A stretch of 64,000 nucleotides of DNA from Spinacia oleracea (lineage: Eukaryota > Streptophyta > Magnoliopsida > Caryophyllales > Amaranthaceae), in contig NC_079490.1 in NCBI RefSeq assembly GCF_020520425.1, forward strand, positions 2,542,001 through 2,606,000. The letters run 5' to 3'. Below the pieces are notes generated by a model. The model ran no database searches. It had not been told where the DNA came from and saw only the letters and a list, made by a program, of their open reading frames with translations. Below are positions 11,404 through 39,533 of this stretch, in pieces. The translations under genes and the position numbers were made by a program. Position 1 is the first letter of the stretch. Each line of letters starts with the position of its first letter.

Positions 11404-12503
11404 CGGATATTTCATGAAATACCCCCGAGTTTTGCCTTAATTCACCAAATGCCCATCAAGTTCCAATAATTCACCAAATACCCCCACAAATGACTTAATA
11501 CCCCAAATACCCCTCCATGACGTCATCATCCTTATGATCAACCAATTACGATCTAATTACTCACTTAATCCTTAATTAACCCCCTAATCTCTAATTACCC
11601 ACCCATAACCATTAACCCACCCATTTCTTTTTCTTTTCTCACATCCCTTTCTTCTTCTATTAACCCACCACCCACCTCAAGGATTTCCATGGCAGCCCCC
11701 CTTCTTCACTCTCTCTCTTACTCCATTTCCGCCACCACAACTACACCTCAATCAAAACTCGGCATATAGCTCATATTTACTGCAGTTCCATCAAGATCCA
11801 ATTGAGCCACCAATTACCAGAAAGAAGAACGGAGCTTTGCATCAAATTGTGCCACCAATTCTCAAAAAATCACAAATCCAAAATAAGGGTTTCTGGGGAT
11901 ATTAGTAAATTAGATCAAAAAGCAAATAAATGATTAAATCAAAGAACCCCAGTTCACAAAACAAGGCAAATAAATTATTAAATCAAAAAGCAAACTCCAG
12001 ATTTTGCAAATATCAGCTGGATTAATCGAGCTGGTCAAATTGAAAACTATGGGAAATGAATTATTTAGGGAAAAACTAAATAAAAAAATGGAGAGTGAGA
12101 GGAGATTGGCGTCGTTTAATTAGCGAGAAAGATCTGGGAAGGTCAGGGAAGAAGAAAGGTGGTGGTAATGGAGTAGGAGAGAGAGTTAAGAAGGGGGGCT
12201 GCCATGGAAATCCTTGAGGTGGGGGGTGGGTTAATGGAACAAGGAAGGGATTTGAGAAAAGAAAAAGAAATGGGTGGGTTAATTGGTATGGGTGGGTTAA
12301 TGGGTGGGTAATTAGGGATTAGGGGGTTAATTAAGGATTAAGTGAGTAATTAGATCGTAATTGGTTGATTATAAGGATGATGACATCATGGAGGGGTATC
12401 TGGGGTATTAAGTCATTTGTGAGGGGTATTTGGTGAATTATTGGAACTTGATGGGCATTTGGTGAATTAAGGCAAAACTCGGGGGTATTTCATGAAATAT
12501 CCG
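11404..12503. mobile_element. Mutator-type long-TIR (foldback) MITE, 1.1 kb
   Basis: Starts CGGATATTTCATGAAATACC and ends with its reverse complement GGTATTTCATGAAATATCCG. The arms are about 340 bp (11404-about 11743 and about 12158-12503), nearly identical, facing inward around a spacer of about 415 bp. A perfect 9-bp duplication AATTAATTA flanks it (11395-11403, 12504-12512), diagnostic of Mutator-like insertion. It has no ORF. A transcript across it would form a hairpin several hundred base pairs long. Confidence 0.93.
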
Positions 12504-12669
12504 AATTAATTACATATAAAAAGACATCAAAATACATATACCTTAATCAGTTACATATATTATGTCTACCAAGTTCCTGGGTTTGAAACATGTTCATGTA
12601 GTTCTATAATCCTTAATTGGTTAGTAACAGTGAAGTTCATAAATCAATGCCTAGTTAAGTAGTAATATA

Positions 12670-12891
12670 CTCCCTCCGTCCCAAAATTATAGTCCTGTTT
12701 GACTAAAAACACGGGTTTTAAGAAAAGTGGAATATAGTGTATGGAAAAGTGGAAAATAGTGTACGGTTAAGTAGAAAGTGGAATATAGTGTATGGGAAAG
12801 TGGGGAAAGTAGTGTCCAAATAAGGAAATAGGACTATAAATTTAGGACGCGCGAAATAGAAAACATGACAACAATTTTGGGACTGAGGGAG
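12670..12891. mobile_element. Stowaway (Tc1/mariner) MITE
   Basis: Typical CTCCCTCCGTCCCAAAATTA start and GACTGAGGGAG end, flanked by TA at 12668-12669 and 12892-12893; 222 bp without an ORF. Confidence 0.9.
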
Positions 12892-12893
12892 TA

Positions 12894-14106
12894 GTATAAA
12901 CTTGCTGATATTACAAATACTTCCTTATTCATACTCATTGACCTATGTATTACTCGAACTCTTCATTTCACTTTGAGAAAGCCCATGTCCATTCTTGACA
13001 GTTGACACTATCACATATCAATGGTATGAACTATGAACACACTTGATACTTAGTTCACTCTGGACAAAAATCACGGATCCATTTCAAAACATAGTCCAGG
13101 AAAATATTTGAAAACACATTTAAGTCAAGGATTCTTACAACTAAAAACATACTTTAGCAGTTCGCATGAACTGACCTTTAACTGAACTCCAGATCAACAA
13201 ACGGCAGGAGAATCAGCAAATGGCACAAACATTCAGGCCTCCAGTACACTTTGAGTCATTGCCCATGGAACTCTGTCAAAACAGATACTTTCAGAAGAAG
13301 AAGAAAAAAATTATCTAGCATCAAAGCAGCTGCATTTAACACCTTGTAAATAATGCAAAAGAATTCTTCTGCTCAAATGGAATTCAATCGAGAAGAATGG
13401 AATGTACTATTACCTTACATTAGTGATACACCTTGTAAATCTCACCACCTTGAGGAAAGGTTCTGCATCTGGCACAAAACAGAAGGTAAAACAACCACAG
13501 TAAAAATCAGTTAGAAGTGAAGGTAGTAAAAACGATGGGGGACGATGCCAAAAAAAAGCAACTGACCAAGGGAACAGAAAAAGAAGTGTGATCAACCTTA
13601 CTATAGGGAAGTAAACTATTACCAACAATCAAAAAGTATCTACAAGCAGCTTACAATGACCAAAATTTGATTTTGATAACAAAACTGAGTAATGTACATT
13701 TTTGAAGGTGCGGTAACTCCGGTAAGTACTAAATACAGTGATCTACCCAGTATGAGTAGATTACAGAGAAACTAGGTTAAAGACCTTCTCTACATCCTTT
13801 TTTCTACTTTAAGCTATAATTGTAAACAAATTGTTGGCCTCTATCTACTAGAGAAAAACAAAACACCGCTATTTGCAGGGCTCAACTGCCTTCTTCATTT
13901 GTCTCTTGTCACTTGCCACTGCTTATGTCAATGTGTAGATGATCATGCTTTCTTTCTTAGCCATCGAGGCTAACCAGGACACTCCTATCTGACATGCCAA
14001 GGCTTAGCATTGGCCATTTTGTCGACAGATAGATTTTTATTTATCCCAGGGGCCAAAAAAATTGAGGTGCTACTCAAATGGACTCCATCCAACCACCATG
14101 TAACAG
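12894..14106. other. CHR5 3' flank and probable 3' UTR
   Basis: No other gene seen. On the minus strand a TTTATT (AATAAA reversed) at 14037-14042 could serve CHR5 polyadenylation. Short ORFs are unsupported. Confidence 0.4.
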
Positions 14107-30905
<16,799 letters not shown>

Positions 30906-30908
30906 CCT

Positions 30909-31755
30909 CTATCATGGAATTGTTATCTTCTACTCTAAAAGTAGTTACCAGCTTAATGCCTAAAGCAACAACTCCAGAACAAATCCTAGGAATACACAAG
31001 AACGAATGCAGTCAGATGAAGCAATAAAATTTCTCATACTTCATATTACAATTACCAAACTGAAACAAGTAGCAAATAGCAAGAGGCTGACACAAAGCAA
31101 TACACACTCAGTAGTACTAAGGTAAGAAGAGTGTAAGAAAAGAACAGAGTCGCCTTCAACGGAATATGAGGAGAGCATTATGAATAACCTTTCCACATAA
31201 TGGTGATTATCAAATTCATATGGGGTGAAGTTGACTGGCTTATATCATACAAGCATGTTTTTCCTAGAACTTGAGTAGTTAACTACAATCACTGTCCAAG
31301 TAATCAAGGAGAGCAAGTCGGGCTACGACATGAGCTAATAATGAAACAAAAAAAACAAGCTTTTTGATGAATTAATCAAACCTATAGAGAAGGTTAGAGA
31401 ATATGCAATGATTAGCAAAGACCCAAAAAAAACAGTTAACTTCTAGCACTCTACACAAATAACTGAAATTCAACGTCCAACTGATCACAAACTAAACCTA
31501 AATCCAACACTAAACATCAATATAACTCATTCCAACCAAACTCCATGAAACAAACAAATCAAATTAGGAAAACAACGGATCGGACACTCAACACTGATAA
31601 CAAAACGAGCTAAACACTCAAAAACGCCTCAATAAACTCCCTACATAAACAAACCCTAAAAATCGAATCCGAATTCAAAATCCAACACCAAAAACCCTAA
31701 ATCAACCCGCCAATTTCCTACACAATTCAGTAGCCACTAATCAAATCAACCTTAC
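30909..31755 (-). other. Probable leader intron of CHR5
   Basis: Minus-strand donor TTGCAG|GTAAGG (exon edge 31756) and acceptor GATAG|AGGATGGC just 3 nt before the start codon at 30905. No coding potential lies between. The 5' exon would extend through the purine-rich block up to about 32200. Confidence 0.55.
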
Positions 31756-32200
31756 CTGCAAAAATCGGGGTCCAATTGAAGGTATCAATGAAAAGAGGAG
31801 AGAGAAAAGGATGCGCCGGTTAAATAATCGCGCGCACACCTACTCGGAAAATCACGTCGGAAAATGGCCGGGAAATCAAACACACAAAAAAGGAGGGGAC
31901 TACTATTTCAAAAAAAAATTGATATTTCTCTTTATATATTCTGTTGTTTTTTGTGAAATCGGGAAATAATTATTTACTTCCTTAGTATGGAATAAGTATT
32001 GAGGAATCGGAGGATTGTAGCGGTAAAGCGATCGCCGCCGGGAAAGAGGAGAGAGAAAGGCGGTTTTCCGGTGGGAAGGGAGGAGGGGAGGGGGGGAAGC
32101 GACGATAGGGTTGATTTGGGTTTTTGTGAGGAGAGAGAAAAGAGAGGAGGTGTTTTTGCGGAGAGAGGGAGAGATAATTAGGGGAAAAATAATTTTGGGG
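31756..32200 (-). promoter_or_regulatory. CHR5 5' UTR exon and core promoter region
   Basis: Pyrimidine-rich on the minus strand (TCTCTC, CCCTCC runs, CGGCGGCGATCG), as in many plant 5' leaders. The opposing ORFs of 126 aa (-) and 60 aa (+) are compositional. Confidence 0.45.
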
Positions 32201-32264
32201 AGTGGTGAAAAATTGAAATAAATGGGGGAATTTTTTAATATTTTGTAAAAAAAAATTAGGCTAA

Positions 32265-32640
32265 AAGTGTTTTTTTGGGTCAATGAAATTAATTATGGGG
32301 TTGGGGTGGTGGTCAAATGAGAGAGAGAGTTACTAGTGTCAAATCGATGTGGAAAATATAGACATATGTCGGTCTTGTTCTTTTAAATTGAATTGAACTG
32401 AACTTGTTTAAATTGTTAAAATAAAACTAAGCTTATTTATATGTTGGGGTTTTTTAGGTTAGTGAAATTAATTAAGGGTTTGGGGTGTTCGTCAAAGGAG
32501 AAAGAATTACGGAGTACTAGTATCAAATTTGATGTAGAGGTACGTTGCGAGAATTAGGTCTTGCTCTTTCGAACTAAATGAATCTGAATTGAACTGAACT
32601 TGACTGGACTTATTTGTAATGTTAAATGATTGAATTGGAT
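32265..32640. repeat. Tandem duplication upstream of CHR5, unit about 185 bp
   Basis: Copies share TTTTTT(G/A)GGT, GTGAAATTAATTA, GGGGTGGT-like, GTCAAA(T/G)GAGA, CTAGT(G/A)TCAAAT and GAATTGAACTGAACTTG in the same order at about 32270-32420 and 32450-32610. Confidence 0.75.
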
Positions 32641-33772
32641 TAAATTGAACTGGAAACCTGGAAAACATTAAAACAAGTCATGAAAACAAGGTCTTACGAT
32701 AACTATTTTATTTTTTATTTGTGATGAATTAGTAATTCAATGGATAAGCATTCACTATTGCTCATGTACAACAAAATAAACAATAGAAAGTACCACTATA
32801 CGGGTTGAAGTAAGTGGAACTAGAAATCAAGTGACCATATGTTTGAGAAATATTCCATGTTCATGTCATTTCGAACAGTTAATAAATCGAAGTTGGTTTA
32901 GTAAAATAGAAAAATTCATGTTGATATCACATTTCGATAATGGTTGTTTATTCATTCTGATAAAAGGTACTTGAGTAACTAGGTAGAATTACGGAATAAA
33001 TTATTTGTTGATGTCAAATCTTCAATTAAATGACAATAAGTTAATCAACTTTCCGAGTAGTTATTTTTCGAGTTATTTCGGAGTTTCAAATATAAGTTAT
33101 CCTAATATTGTTATTCCATTTTTAAATTTTGGGGTAATTTGTGTCTACATTATAGAAATTCAAGAGATACTGCTGTAGATTTTTTTTAATTGTCAAATTA
33201 AATTTTTATATATTCGACATTGATATGATATAAGTCAATTTGATTTTGAGACCATTTCTTAGTGTAATGGGTTAATAAGGTTAGACCATTCCATTCCCCT
33301 CAAAAAATGGTTAGACTGTTCCTAAATCGAGTTTTAGATCATCTATTTGGTTGAAATAAAATGGAAGAGAACGAAATGAAAAAAATTTAACAACCCATTC
33401 GATTTTGTAATGGGACCGAAGGAAATAAAAAAAAAAAAAAAATGACTGCAAAAAAATCCTTCCTGGAACCCATGACCTTAAGTTTCAACACTAGGGACTC
33501 ATCCAATGAGCTGAGTTATATTACACGTTTTTTTCCTAAATTATTATTGATAGAAGAAAGAAAAACTATTTTGTAAAAAGGATTCAATCATAATTTCATG
33601 CATAATGATATACGGAGGAATAATTTTCTTAATTGTTGTCCTCGGAAAAACCCGGGGCATTGTCTTCAAACATTAGTTAGTAATTCAATTGTGTGACATT
33701 AACATTCTATAATTTGTTTAAACAGACAGTTGGTTACTATAATTTTTGTGATATTTGAGACTATAGGAGTAT
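32641..33772. other. Intergenic, mostly unassigned
   Basis: AT-rich, no gene. A minus-strand tRNA-like stretch near 33455-33530 (TAACTCAGCTCATTGG then GGTCATGGGTTCCAGG) looks like a SINE head but does not fold as a tRNA. Confidence 0.4.
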
Positions 33773-34305
33773 AGGGGTTGTTTAGTTCACAAAGTGGTAT
33801 GGGTTTGGAATAGGAATGAAACCAAGGTGGTATCGAGTTAGAATTTGATTCAAAATACCATACTTTTGGTACTTTGGTTATGCTCACGAATAGTTTTTTT
33901 TTTCCTCTTTATTTATGCGGTAAGATGAAGTCCCTATAGGGTCGAAACCCGCACGAGTCAACTCGGCCCAGGTTAGCAGACTAGACACTTTGAGAATAAG
34001 GGAAATGGTAAGGCAAACCCTCCCTTAAAGTGTCCCTAGCGGCGATTGAACCCCAAAAGGTAGAAAGGTGAAATCATTTTACTGGGCCAAGACATTCCTT
34101 TGTTTTTTTTTCTTTTATTTGATACCTGGATGTTTGATATGAGTCATACGCCCATACCCACATCCCCTCGGTTTCTAAACCCTTTATCTTGTGGGTTTGA
34201 GGTATGAGTTCAGAAGTTACAAAATTTCGTAAACAAACATCATGTATGGATTTTGCTCATTCCAAACTCATACCTTATACCAAAAATCGACGAACAACAT
34301 CACAT
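33773..34305. mobile_element. MITE with nested SINE-like insertion
   Basis: Outer ends resemble an inverted repeat: GGGGTTGTTTAGTTC at 33775 and, reversed from 34305, GATGTTGTTCGTCGATTTT, with further pairing between GGTATGGGTTTGGAAT and ATTCCAAACTCATACC. At about 33893-34107 lies a distinct, GC-richer block with CGAAACCCGCACGAGTCAAC and GATTGAACCCC, ending in T-runs, as in SINEs of the Au type read in reverse. Confidence 0.45.
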
Positions 34306-34534
34306 GAGAGTGTTGTTGGAATAAATACTTTCTCAAATGTCATATCAGTTTTTTGTTGTGATATGTTCCATGTTACCCAAGAATAGACTCACACAGCTAG
34401 AAATGCTATTTGCTCTCTATACATTTGCACAAATGATATTTCCAGTTACTATACAACACAACATTATCAGGAAACAGAAGAGATTCAGCACATGAACTTA
34501 AACAGAAGCCCTTCTGCAGTTTAAGCAGTCCCTG

Positions 34535-37500
34535 TTATTTTGTCCGAGCAGCGTCGAACAGTTCTCTCCACTGCTGTGGATCACTCCCCGGTCCATCTCC
34601 CTGTAGAATACAACATCCACAACCGAATAAAACAATATAATCTTGAACTTTAGGTGGAAAAGGGTTACGAGTAATTTTTAGTAGGGGTGGCAATGGGTCA
34701 GGTTCGGGTTTGGTTTCAGGTCGATTTCAGGTTATGTCAAAAAAATATCAAAGATATTGTAAAACTTAATATTACTACAAAATATGATAAATGGGTCAAA
34801 TCGGGTCGATTTCAGGTAGGGTTCGGCTTTCTCTAAGTAACTTGAGGTCGGGTTCGGGACAGGTTATCGGGTCGGGTCAGGGATTGTCAGCCCTAACTTT
34901 TATAACTAACCCGATATGAAAAGAATGTAGCACCCTTGCTAACTTGCTAATCTATACATTTTCATGAAAAATGGACTTGACAAATTAGTAGGAAGGTTAA
35001 AAGTATTATAGTACCTGAACAGAATTGATTTCAAAAATCTCCCCTTCTGTGGATTCAATATCCAGTGACTGTATACAAGCCTCAGCTACAACTAGTCTGC
35101 TTGCTTCTCCAACGAGCTTGTCTCCTGGTTCACAATTCCAGAAACCATTAACAGATGAAGAAATACAGAAAACAAGTTTACAGATGATGAAATACCATAA
35201 GCATTATTACTCCGGTCCACACATCACTTGCTGTTAATTTTGCAACTGTATAATTTTGTTATCCTAGACAACAGTACATTTTTCTTTTGTTTTTTCTTGT
35301 ATTACTAAAAACCTTTTCCATCATTGGTGTTAATGCTATTATCTCAAGCAAAGAGTATTGTCAGATAAACTGCAAAATTATATGTTTTGGTTTGCATTCA
35401 TCAGAAAAAATCTTAGTCGATCTATCATTAGCAAAATTATATGTTTCCGTTTGCATTCCTCATTGTGTTTTGTGTGTAAACGATTGAGGCTTATGACCTA
35501 AAGTCATTACTTATGAAAATTGGCAGACTCGAGTTGCTAAAGTGAAACCGAGCCATTTTGTGAGCCTAACTTCCATTAATCTAAGCAAGTAATCTTCCTT
35601 TTTACAGCAGATTTGTGAGTTTATCAGTATGATTTGACACCAAAATATAGTTTGTTGAACTTACATAGTGCATGAAAGGTGCCAAAGTAGCATACCTTGA
35701 CCCATGAGTACAGCACGACGCTCCCCAGCTGTAGCTTTGAGCAGAGTATTGAGATCATATGAGGTATACGGGCCATCAGTCAACCTCCCAGGTCTGATAC
35801 AAAAGCAACCTCGGTAAGAAATACGATAAACTACGTGTTAAGATTATGTTAGAATATTAGGGTTAATAATATTATGTTTATGCTGATAACATTCACACAA
35901 ATTGTATGCGTGTACAATTGTTATACTCTATTATGCTTGATTATATGACTTGCATGTTATACCATATTACCATAACCATGAACCATCAGATCCTAAAATA
36001 ACCAATAGATGTTTTCCTGGACGGCAAAACCGGACCTGATTATAGTATAAGGAATCCCAGAATCACGAAGAAAATCCTCTCCCATTTTTTTGTACTTCAG
36101 AACACCAAAAAGATTCATGACGCTGCAGGAAACATCAGAAAAAGCTGATTAACAAACTAGTTTAACAGTTTGATCAATATATCATCAGATGACAAACTAT
36201 GATAGTTGAAGAAGTCATACCTCCATGGTAGTTCATTGAACTTTGTCACTCCAACCGATGAAACAAGAACAAATCTCTTCACAGATGACGGTAGTATAGA
36301 TATGAGGTTTCTGACTCCATCCCAATCTTCAGAATAGTATACAAAAGTTACCCGTCAGCAAAAAAATCAGATAAGTTTACCCAAAAACAAATATAAATTG
36401 CCAAGTCAGCTAAGTTGTACTTCCTCTATCCGGAAGTAATTGTCATATTGTTCCAAACTCCCATTATTAAGAACATGCCATGATTTTACAAAAAAAACTT
36501 CATACTTGTCACTTGATTTAAGCCATAAAAAGATATCCAGTCATGAACCATCAATTTTATGTAAATCCAGACGGAGGAGTATACACTACTGCTGAAATTT
36601 TACTACAGTAATTTTCCTATGTTATCGCTTATGACTTCCTAAGTACAGCAATAAAGAAGTACAGACCTACTCTTTCAGGCGTATTATCTCCGTCCCATCT
36701 CCGTGAAGGAAAAGCTGTAGTCCCCGTGCAACATATAACATGTGTTACACCCTACACCAGAAATTTTATCAAGAATTTGCAAACATTATCAGTATACTAG
36801 ATCAATCCTAATTTTAAACTAAGATTAAAAGTGTTTGTATTAGGACAAACCTCAAGAACTGATGGATCAAGATTCTCTTGACTCCTTGTGTCCCCCTTAC
36901 ACACCTGTCAAAGTTCTGAAAGCTTCTTCAACATAAACTTTTAATTCCCACGGGACAAATATGGATTTTTGGAGTTTAAACGATATAAAAGATATCAATT
37001 TCTGAACAAAAAACCATGTTGATATAGATTTAATTAATTACTTGTAGTTTCTCTTCATCGTGTTCACAAAACAATTTAGTTGCTTTTTCAGGATCTCGTA
37101 CTAAAAGACGTATTTTGATATCACGATTGAGCAATGATGCCACTACAATCTGCCCTGAAAAGAAACAACAAAACGTATACGATTTAGTCACATGGATGAA
37201 ATGTCATGATCACAACCATAATAACAACCACCCTAGCTTAGCCGCTTGCATAGTCCTACATATTTATCACAAAGTTAGCAAAGTTTATTCCTTAGAATGT
37301 TAATGAGGATCCTAGCTTGTAGCCTTGTATAACGGCTATAAACATACAAAATCTTCATTTCTCCAGGGCAGAGAGTAACATATTGTCCAAGAGTATCAAA
37401 ATTTAAACAATTACCCCTCATCTCCCAAGGCAAATAAGCAAGTATTTCGATCACCTTTCCATTTCCTATTTCCATGGTTGAGCCTTTACATGACCCTAGC

Positions 37501-39444
37501 TTCTAACCACCCAATATGTTACTCAATGTAAGTATATGTAACGTGGCTACAACGCCTCCGAGTAGAAGATAAGGTCGGGTTCGATACGAAAGCCCACGGG
37601 TTTTATAGGAAAGTCATAAAAATACTAGATACTTTTGAAATAAATAGACAAGAGTACTTAAAAGTTGTAATCCCCTAAGGTGAAATGAGCCACAAAGGGT
37701 AAATCATGTAGACGAGATTTAATCTTAAGTTTTAGGTACCACCTTAATACCTTAACCAACTAAGGGTATGTTTGTTTCAACTTATTTTGGCAAAAGTAAG
37801 TTCAGATAAGTTAATATAAGTTCAGTCCAGCAAAAATAAGTTCTTCAGACAACTTACACAGTTACACACACATACAAGTTTCTTTAAGCAAAAATAAGTT
37901 CAGTTAAGTTCACGTAAGTTCGGATAAGTTAATTCCAGTCAAATTCAGTAAAACCAAACATAGCCTAAGCTAGTTAGCATCCAATTCGCACCTTACATCC
38001 AATCCATACACTTCATGAGCAGACCAAACACATTCAGTTTAGGCACTTTAGTACCAAGTATTATTCTATAATCTATCTATTATCATTCCCATAAATAATA
38101 ATCATACAATAATACCTATGTTCTTACTTATGTACCAAAAAAAATTGCTCGATGTAGGAAAATGATATATGCCGTACTATAAATCAAGGGATCGTGTGGG
38201 CATCATATGAAGTTCATAATCCCAGTTCAAATTCTAAAATGCACACACAGCCACAGGTGTTTTCTGCAGTTCAACAAGTTTTAGCAATCATGTGTTCATA
38301 TACTCTATTATACACCCGAATGCACCTAGCTTCAATACACGTACACCCAAAGCTATTTTCTGCTCACTTACTTAGCCTAAACACCCAGAAAAAGAAATAA
38401 ATACAAGCATAAACTTTTAAAATGCACACACAGTCACAGTTTTTTCAGCAGTTCAACCAGTTTTAGCAATCACGTGTTCGTATAGTCTATTATACACCCG
38501 GGTGCACCTAGCTTCGATACACGTACACCCAAAGCTATTTTCTTCTCACTTACTTGGCTTAAACACCCAGAAACAGAAACACATACAAACATAAACTTCT
38601 AAAATGCACACACAGTCACAGGTGTTTCTGCAGTAACCAGTTTTAGCAATCATTTGTTCACATAGTCTATACTCTATCATACACCCTAGTGCACCTAGAT
38701 TCGATACACATACACCCAAAGCTATTTTCTGCTCACTTACTTAGCTTAAACACCCAGAAAAAGAAACAAATGCAAACAAAAAATTCTAAATTGCACACAC
38801 AATCACAGGTGTTTTTGCAGTTCAACCAGTTTTAGCAATCATGTGTTCATAATTTCATATAGTCTATTATACACCTGAATGCACCTAGCTCTCGATACAC
38901 TTACACCCAAAACTATTTTAGGCTCACTTACTTAGCTTAAACACCCAAAAAACAAATACAAACATAAACTTCTAACAAGCACAGTTTTCTGCAGTTCAAC
39001 CAGTTTTAGCAATCATGTGTTCTGTATTCATATAGTCTCCAAAACTATTTTAGGCTCACTTACTTAGCTTAAACACCCAAAAAAGAAACCCTAAATTAAA
39101 ACATAAACTTCTGAAATGAAATCAAATTGATAAAAAAAATTACCAACACCACCAGAGCCACCAACAACAAGAACCAACTTAGAAGACGAAGCTGAAGGGA
39201 AATTGGACTCAAGGGTTGACTCTGAATCAGTTGATTGAATGACATCTTGTTTCACAGCACGAATTACTGGTGGTGGTGATTTTATAGAGCAAACATTCTT
39301 GAAATTGGGGTTTGAACCATAATAATTATAATAATAATTTGTGGGTATTAAAGAAAAAGGGGAAATTGATTGAAATGATTTAGGGTTTCTTTGATGTTTG
39401 AAGGGGTAATCTGAAATTGGAGGGAATGACAGTTTTGTTGCCAT
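34535..39444 (-). CDS. NAD(P)-binding Rossmann-fold protein, atypical SDR, plastid-type
   Basis: Atypical short-chain dehydrogenase/reductase (NmrA/Tic62/YwnB-like) of unknown substrate. Coding exons: 39444-39144, 37154-37042, 36904-36851, 36751-36667, 36326-36221, 36122-36036, 35793-35696, 35124-35015, 34600-34535; all phases agree, 1020 nt, 339 aa. Residues 1 to about 85 are rich in Ser, Pro and Asn with few acids, like a chloroplast transit peptide. Then come strand 1 and the dinucleotide loop (LVLVVGGSGGVGQ), LLVRDPEKA, THVICCTGTTAFPSRRWDGD, RFVLVSSVGVTKFNELPW, KYKKMGEDFLRDSGIPYTI, and RPGRLTDGPYTSYDL. I see no classical YxxxK catalytic pair in the standard spacing; YKKM may stand in. A 2.5-kb Mutator-type element sits 90 bp upstream of the ATG. 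No symbol is given because I cannot name the locus reliably. Confidence 0.92.
34682..34895. mobile_element. hAT-type MITE in last intron of the Rossmann gene
   Basis: TAGGGGTGGCAA at the left, TTGTCAGCCCTA at the right; classic hAT-like ends. Flanks ATTTTTAG and ACTTTTAT match at 6 of 8. The 214-bp body is made of GGGTCGGGTT-type repeats. Confidence 0.8.
36420..36579. mobile_element. Stowaway-like MITE in intron 4 of the Rossmann gene
   Basis: CTTCCTCTATCCGGAAGTAA at the left and CAGACGGAGGAG at the right, with TA on both sides; 160 bp. Confidence 0.7.
37764..37965. mobile_element. Tourist-like (PIF/Harbinger) MITE
   Basis: GGGTATGTTTGTTTCAACTT at the left, AAACCAAACATAGCC at the right, with 3-bp TAA duplications at 37761-37763 and 37966-37968. 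The body consists of AAGTTCAGATAAGTT repeats. It lies in intron 1 of the Rossmann gene. Confidence 0.75.
38235..39115. repeat. Tandem array, unit about 185 bp, nearly five copies
   Basis: Units begin at about 38235, 38418, 38600, 38787 and 38972 (TAAAATGCACACACAG or a variant). Each contains CAACCAGTTTTAGCAATCAT, TATACACCCG, TGCACCTAGCTTC, CACGTACACCCAAAGC, TTTCTGCTCACTTACTTAGC and AAACACCCAGAAA. The last copy is shortened and ends about 30 bp before exon 1 of the Rossmann gene, so the array fills the 3' (exon-1-proximal on the genome) part of its first intron. Confidence 0.92.
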
Positions 39445-39533
39445 GAAATCTTACCCAGTTGATGAGAGAGAATGAGGAATTTGAAGTTGAATTAGTGGTG
39501 TTTGTTTCAAACAAAATTGGAGCCATATATACC

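Noticed and set aside
31903-32283. 126-aa minus-strand ORF rich in Ser, Pro, Leu
   Set aside because: Overlaps the pyrimidine-rich CHR5 leader; composition alone explains it.
33455-33530. Minus-strand tRNA gene
   Set aside because: Box-like words only; stems do not pair and no anticodon arm can be drawn.
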